Below are positions 58,230 through 64,000 of a stretch of DNA of 64,000 bases, in pieces. Origin of the DNA: Vitellaria paradoxa (taxonomy: Eukaryota > Streptophyta > Magnoliopsida > Ericales > Sapotaceae); the NCBI GenBank assembly GCA_019916065.1, contig CM034241.1, forward strand, positions 14,145,728 to 14,209,727, written 5' to 3'. The position numbers and the translations under genes were made by a program. Every line of letters starts with the position of its first letter. Within the stretch, counting starts at the first letter, position 1. The notes under the pieces were generated by a model. It worked only from the letters and a program-made list of their open reading frames with translations, was not told where the DNA came from and did not search any database.

Positions 58230-59734
58230 TGCTTGTTCTTGTTTAATTACCTCACTCCAAAATAAAAGCTCAGATGAAAATTCAGATTATCAATTCAAAT
58301 TTAAAAAAAAATGTTAAGTGAGGTAAATCAAGACAAGTTTTCCCCCAAGTGCAAGGTGTGGTTGAAGCACAAAATAACTGGTAAGTCCCAGGTCATTTCC
58401 ACAGGGATCTAGGGAGTAATGAAGTGAATGACTCTAATGGAGATTAATTTGGCAAAACACAACTCACAAAAAATGTGAAACAGAAAATTAAAATCTGATT
58501 TGGTTGGTTGATGGTTTTGAACTAGTTTTCCTAAAAGCAAAGTAAATTTAAACTAAAGGATTAAGTGATAAAAAAGGTTGAGCAAGACAAGTTTAATACC
58601 AATCCGAATGAATTTCAAGTGCCAAGAGTTTATAAATTACCAAATCAATTTGTACTGATTTTTGAGAAAATTAATTTCAATTGAAACAAACCATGGATTA
58701 AACACTCAATGTGCATAACCTATTTTAAGGACAATAGGAGTTCTAATTCTAGCAACCCACATACAACAATGTCATGAGAGTTCTAAGTTAAGCAACACCT
58801 ATGAACTCATCAATAGGATATACAAAGTTGGATTAATCGGGTCTTGAATCAATGAGTTCTAAGACACCCAGCTGCAAATTGACTTGATAACCATAAGAAC
58901 TCAAAGTAAATTCATGAAGTTCGGCCACTTGAGATTCATTGGAAGGGCATTACCCTTGCCTTGGCCCAAGAAGACTTAGCCGAGCATGTTAAAAAGAAGA
59001 AAAACAGAAATGGAAATCTGAATTGAAGACATTACAATCTGAAAATGAAGGTTTAATGGATTCAGAACTGAAAATCCAATTACAGAAATTGAAATGAATT
59101 CAAAATGTAAATCTCAAAAACTCCAATGCCAAATTGAAATTCAAATGTAAAACTATGAACTCTCAATCAATTTCTCTCTAAAACTCTCTCTACAAAAACT
59201 GAATTTCTCTCCCCCCGACTGTTCTGTGTTTTCTGCGTGTGTGTCCCTCTCCCTCTCCCTCTTCCTTCTCTCTCCGCTAACCGAATGTAGTCCTCATGAT
59301 GGCTCCTTCTTTCTCCTATATTTTTTTTACTGATTTGCCCTCCCTGGATTGCAGGTTACATCACATGGAGAAGTTGGGGTCACATGGAATTCGTTGCTGT
59401 GAAGAAGCTTATATTCGAATACAGTAAAACCATATTCGAATATGATCCTCTGCTGCAGAAATTTCCAGAATAGTGATTCTGATCTCTTTGCATTGATTTC
59501 AACTGAATTTTCTTCTTCTTCTGAAATAGCTTCAATCCTTTGATGTGTTGTGCAGCATGCTTTCTTAACATCCTCAATGTAGCTTAATTTCTTGTTTTTG
59601 TGATGGAAATCAACACATATTTCACTTTGGAGATATGGAGATGGAATCTGCACAAAACATAGATTTTATATCTTTTTATGATGTGTGCAAGTGTAATTTG
59701 AATATATAAATATGTAACAATTGATGTCCAATCA
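58230..59734 (-). repeat. 5' LTR of the Athila-like element
   Basis: It has the same 1505-bp length as the partner LTR. Differences seen by eye are about 8 substitutions, mostly near the 58240-58560 end, and about 6 small indels such as a 3-bp gap at about 59563. It holds palindromes at 59413 and 59434. Confidence 0.93.
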
Positions 59735-59739
59735 TCCAC

Positions 59740-60010
59740 TGTTTCAGCCCTTTTCTCATTTGTTCAATTTCCTTCTTTCCCTAATACACTCCCCCTTCAG
59801 CCCACGCTGTCACTCTTTCTCTCTCTCTCCCCCTTTTTGTTCTCAGGCCGGCGTCTCGATTTCTCCGTTCTCTCTTTGGTTCTCTCTCTCTTTCTCTTGC
59901 ACTCGCTCCCTCACTGTTGCTCTTGATCACTCAGATTCACCGTCGACTACCCATCATCGGAGCATCCCGTGGTCGAAAAAGCAGTGAAGTAGCCCAAAGC
60001 TAAGGTAGGT
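59740..60010 (+). other. CT-rich exon-like leader of the second CACTA element
   Basis: The pyrimidine-rich block (tctctctctctcccccttttt) then GC-richer sequence to a possible donor AGGTAGGTGA near 60003 resembles 38220-38640 in the first CACTA. The 88-codon frame at 59721-59987 is Ser/Phe/His-rich low complexity and not a supported protein. Confidence 0.4.
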
Positions 60011-62379
60011 GATTCCCCTAACCTCATTGATAGCTTCCATTTTTTATCTCCTTTTTTTTTTTTTTTGGCTTCATTTTTATTTAAGTGGATTTTTGAAGAA
60101 TGGTGTCCATTTTAATTTTATTTATTTATTTATTTTTGCTATGTCAATAACTATTTTTTTTATTTTTTATTTTTATTTTTTTTGAATCTGCTGAGTTTGA
60201 TGGGTTGTGCTAAAGTAATGGCTGTGGTGCTGAATTTGCTTAACAATGGGTGACAGATGGGTTGTGTTGAAAAGTGTCCACTTTATGTTTGCTGAATTTG
60301 AAGTAATGGATGGGTTGCGTTGAGCAGTGTCCATCTTATTTTTGTGAATTGGCTATGCTTTAGTCATGTGACGGAGGTTGAATTTGATAATTTTGGGTTT
60401 TTGGTTGAATTTGGGGATGAAATTAGTTAGGATTTATTGATAAATTTAGTTGAATTTGGGGATGAATTTGGTTGATTTTAAGAATTTGGGGTTGAAATTT
60501 TTAGCTGGCTTAGTATACCTTGTTTGAATATTTATTGACTTAATTTCTTAAAGAAACACTGCCTTGTACCAGTGAGTGCACGATACAGAGGAGATGCACT
60601 TATCTCAACTTATGAGCTTTCTGTCTTTATTGATATTATTTTGGGTGGCCTTAAAAGTAGTAATAATGTTATTTAGTTCAAATTTTGTTGTGTACGTTAT
60701 CTTTTTTCGGATCCCACGGAATCCCACAATGCGAGAATTTTTTACACTTGGTTGTCTTTTCACTAATGGATGCAACTAAGTGTCATGTTTCAAAAGTAGG
60801 GTTATAAAAGCAAATCAAACAACTTCAATTTTTTACAATTTTAGCCACAATGATTTCTAGCCTAATCTTGATAAAAATGACTCAAGAGACCATGAACAAT
60901 ACTAAACAATTACAAAATATTATAAGAAAACTTATATTTAAATCTTATCGCTAAATGTTTGTGGATCTATTATTCTAAAATAAAACGTGCATAAAAACGT
61001 AATTTAGTTAGAGAACTATCACTTTTGACATCATTTGGTAATATATATAATTTTTTTGTATTTTTTTCAATTAAAATAACATTATCTTTTGTTTGTAAAT
61101 GATGAATGATCATGATGAATTTGAGCTGCAATGTACCCATATGAGCTGGAAAAATATAAGAAACAAAATAGTCAAACTTTTGCCTCCCTGAACATTCTTC
61201 TGCCAACTGTTCTACCACGATCCATATTTTCCCATTAGCGTCAATTTGCTAGTGAACTTTATCAAAGGGAGGCAAGACCTCCATAAATATTCATCAAATT
61301 CTGCAACAGCCCGCCCTAAAGTGATTGAGAGTGGTAAAGGAGTCCAACGCAACAGATTTGCAAAGAAGAGACCAACTACAATAGAGAAGATGAAAGCATT
61401 CAAGAACATTATATAAATATTCAAAGTACAATATTTTGGTGAATGCTATCACTTTTAGGTCTTGCTTCAAAGTCCAAGACTACAATTTTCATCTAGAATA
61501 TATTAATTGCATCCATATAAGTTTCTTATTTGGAATTAGACAATAAAGCTTTCTAAGTCCAGAGTATAAGTTACACAAGAATTGCACTCCAATATAAGTC
61601 TAGAATTATGAAAGTTAGCAGGCAGACTTGGCAGTAGCTCAACCCCACAACAACCACTAAAGGAAATTAAAAAAAAAAAAAAACTCAAAATTTCTAGAAT
61701 CAATCCATGCTTTTTTTAATTCCCACCCAAGACCTCCAAACCTTTGTTTGTACTTGCGCTATTTTTCTTTTCTTTTTTTTTTTTAACAATTAAATCCATT
61801 GAACACAAATAACATATTATTCCAAATCGTATAGCCATCAAGCCTTTATTAATGCAACTAGTAACAAAAATTTTAAAGCATAATGGGTGGACAAAAGTTT
61901 ACTTGCATGTAGATGTCATTATTGGGAAAAGCTCAAAATTTGCATACATTGAGAACAAGAATGGTCCATCATTTTTTTTAATTCTCGTGCTTTACCGATA
62001 CTCCAAATCTGAGTTTGCACTTGCTGTATTTTCTTAACAATTAAATTCATTAAACATAAATAATATATTATTCAAGCCTTTGATAACACAACTACTAACA
62101 CTATTTAGGGAAGGAAAATAGATAGTATTCCAAGATGACTTAACTTAATAGTTCTTTACTTAACAATTCCCAAAAAAATAAAAAATAAAAAGTAAATTCT
62201 AATTTTGACTAATTCTAACAAAATGTCTAGCTATAATCGTGACAAAGGATATTATTAATTAAACCAATAATTCATAAATTAATGAAGCAAGTAATTCAAC
62301 TACATCCATAACAAAATTTTAAATTAAAAAAAAACAAGTAATTTTTTCTATCAACTATGAACTCGTATCTATATCTATA
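60011..62379. other. AT-rich sequence without a recognised gene
   Basis: A T-rich intron-like stretch (60040-60550) is followed by AT-rich sequence. Two minus-strand ORFs (61424-61212 and 61218-60970, 70 and 82 codons) overlap slightly and read LLRWTPLPLSITLGRAVAEF and VVEQLAEECSGRQKFDYF. They might be remnants of one gene, but I do not recognise it. Confidence 0.4.
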
Positions 62380-62654
62380 TCTATACTATGATTAAAAGTA
62401 TGAATAAGTGTAAAATTTTATTTGGACTATTATACCCTCATCTTCTCAAATAAACCCAAATATATCCCTTCGTCCCAAAACCCTCAGGTTTAAGCCATTC
62501 AGTCTTCTCTGGTAAGACCTCCCATCTCATGTAACTGTAAAATTAATTGAGCTGCTTTCAACTTTCCACTCCCTACATAACTAGGGTTCAAAAATCTTCA
62601 CATTTGATTGTTCCAAGGCCATTGTCAAAACAAAATGAAATGGAAAAAAAAAAA

Positions 62655-63350
62655 AAACATTCGAGTGCAAAAAAAAAAATAATAATAATAATAATTGAAC
62701 TCCCTTCCTTTCCCTGCCATTTCATTTGCTTTACTATAATTTCCTTCCCTAAGTTTGGTTGATATCTCTTTATATTATTTATTTGGTTGATATCTCATAT
62801 GCCTAAACTTTTTATCCTTCTATTATAACAGACTAAATGTTTGAAATTTTTTTAATTTTCTAGCAGTACATAGCTACCAATACTTTCTATTACAATACAA
62901 ACATATGTTCTTATTGTTTATTTTCTTTTAAATTTTACCTATGGACCACAATGTTTTGTCTCATCTTTTGAACAAAACAAATTTGAGTAGTTGATATGAT
63001 ATTATTTGGTTCTGCTTTTCATATAGATTGAAATACTATATTCTCCACTCTATTATAAAGCTTTTCAAAATTTATCCAAAAAATAATAAAACAAAACAAA
63101 AAAAGATTAAAAGGAGGGGAAGAAAAACCATTCAAGTGAAAAATAAAATAAAAAATAATTAAATTCACTTCCGTTGTTACCCTTTCATTTGCTTTACTAT
63201 AATTTTCTTCCCTAAACTTGGTTGAGATCTCTTTATAACATTTGCTTGATTAAGATCTCATATACCCAAGCTTTCTATCCTATTATTATAAAATTCTGAA
63301 TGTTCGAAAGATTTTTAATTTTCCTGCAGTACATTGGTAGTGTTATTATA
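62655..63350. repeat. Diverged direct duplication, period ~467 bp
   Basis: Copies near 62655-62885 and 63123-63350 share aaacattcgagtg / aaccattcaagtg, ttcatttgctttactataatttccttccctaa and agcagtaca / tgcagtaca. Homology is roughly 75-80% by eye. Confidence 0.65.
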
Positions 63351-63521
63351 CTTGTTTGAAGAAAAACATGTTAGTTTTATTTTGTTTTCTTATCTTATTC
63401 ACAAAATAACTTGGGCACATATTTATAAAACTCCTACTTTATAAAGTTTGGTTATAAAACTCTTATATACTTATATCGGTATCACTATGCTCTCGGTGCA
63501 TGGTAGGGGTTCCCTACTAAT

Positions 63522-63815
63522 GTGCACCTAGCTAGAGAAACAAGAGTGATGGAGAGAAAGAGATTTGATGGAAAACACCTTTTCGATAGGAAACTAAGAT
63601 GCTCTTTTCATACAGAAGAAGTTACGATTGATGTAGAAGATGATATTAAAGAAAATGGAGGAGTAAGGTTGGTAGAGAGAAGAAGGGGTTATGTTAAGGT
63701 TTTAGTTCTGTATGATGAAGAGTTACAATGGTTGCAAAAGATGTGTTGGAAAGAAAGAATGACGTCTAGTGGTTATCAACAATTAGGATGCTTCAGGGTG
63801 GTTCCAAAACTTTGA
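63522..63815 (+). CDS. Unrecognised 97-codon ORF near the right edge
   Basis: The frame reads MERKRFDGKHLFDRKLRCSF, then VEDDIKENGGVRLVERRRGY and LQWLQKMC. It is charged and unlike the AT-rich random ORFs around it, so it may be a real coding fragment. The downstream stretch to 64000 (for example AGQGWFFFADLLSNFVLKED in another frame) also looks coding-like, suggesting a broken or spliced gene running off the edge. No family recognised; transposon origin is possible. Confidence 0.3.
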   Translation: MHLARETRVMERKRFDGKHLFDRKLRCSFHTEEVTIDVEDDIKENGGVRLVERRRGYVKVLVLYDEELQWLQKMCWKERMTSSGYQQLGCFRVVPKL

Positions 63816-64000
63816 TTTGTTCCAGAATCAAGATCGGAGCTGTTAAAAAGATGGAATTTCGTCTGTTTGCTCCATATGTGCATTCCTGAGATTGCTGCTG
63901 GGCAAGGATGGTTCTTCTTTGCAGACTTATTGTCCAATTTTGTTCTGAAAGAGGATGAAGATCTGTCCACTCTGCATCCTACATATAAGTGGAATTCCTC

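Larger units (their letters stand above)
46281..59734 (-). mobile_element. Athila-like Ty3/Gypsy retrotransposon, structurally complete, 13.45 kb
   Basis: Two 1505-bp LTRs (46281-47785 and 58230-59734) bound it, and the 5-bp duplication TCCAC is exact on both sides (46276-46280 and 59735-59739). In minus-strand order: 5' LTR, primer binding site complementary to tRNA-Asp (58206-58222), gag, pol, an extra ORF, polypurine tract (47786-47797) and 3' LTR. Frameshifts interrupt gag near 56880 and pol near 52315. About 8 substitutions and a few indels separate the LTRs by eye, so the insertion is recent. It is inserted into a CACTA-type element. Confidence 0.93.

Noticed and set aside
60970..61424. 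Two overlapping minus-strand ORFs as a gene
   Set aside because: Short, not recognised and without splice or start support; left as unexplained sequence.

Overview
This is nuclear DNA from a flowering plant; no species can be assigned. The grounds are long GT-AG introns, a plant subtilase, and plant-type transposons (Athila-like and chromovirus Ty3/Gypsy, copia, plant RTE and L1 LINEs, CACTA, Pack-MULE, hAT, MITEs). I see no rRNA, tRNA, CRISPR or prokaryotic-type gene.

One complete host gene is visible. It is a subtilisin-like serine protease of the SBT2 subfamily, closest by eye to Arabidopsis SBT2.5/SBT2.6, on the + strand at 8877-32556. Ten exons join in phase to 817 codons plus a stop, with the whole catalytic set (D163, H237, N345, S599). 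The 2.45-kb coding sequence is spread over 23.7 kb because introns 1 and 6 are loaded with transposons. Intron 1 (9.6 kb) holds a solo LTR, a decayed chromovirus split by an RTE LINE, and an L1 fragment. Intron 6 (6.7 kb) holds a non-autonomous LTR retrotransposon with an RTE LINE in one LTR, plus a MITE.

Layout. 1-1059: LTR running off the left edge. 1062-3110: about 2.5 tandem units of copia LTR/gag debris. 3115-6487: MITEs, a SINE and AT-rich duplications. 6488-7677: a Pack-MULE carrying a cinnamoyl-CoA-reductase-like exon fragment, about 350 bp upstream of the SBT2 promoter region. 8027-32556: the SBT2 gene. 33961-36588: hAT transposase relic, minus strand. 38112-43312: non-autonomous CACTA element with subterminal repeats, a 178-bp triple repeat and a nested MITE. 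44429-46037: a 405-bp tandem duplication and a 5'-truncated L1 with a 15-bp target duplication. 46205 onward: the end of a second CACTA, interrupted by a 13.45-kb Athila-like element (46281-59734, minus strand). That element is young (two 1505-bp LTRs, about 8 substitutions) but has frameshifts in gag and pol. 59740-64000: the rest of the second CACTA leader, AT-rich sequence, a diverged duplication and an unrecognised ORF at the right edge.

I found no operon-like or defence-like system. The most unusual items are the palindrome ATTCGAAT, seen 13 times and only in the Athila-like element; the small LTR element with an ORF of no recognised family; the captured reductase exon; and the chromovirus whose stop codons all fit C-to-T decay.
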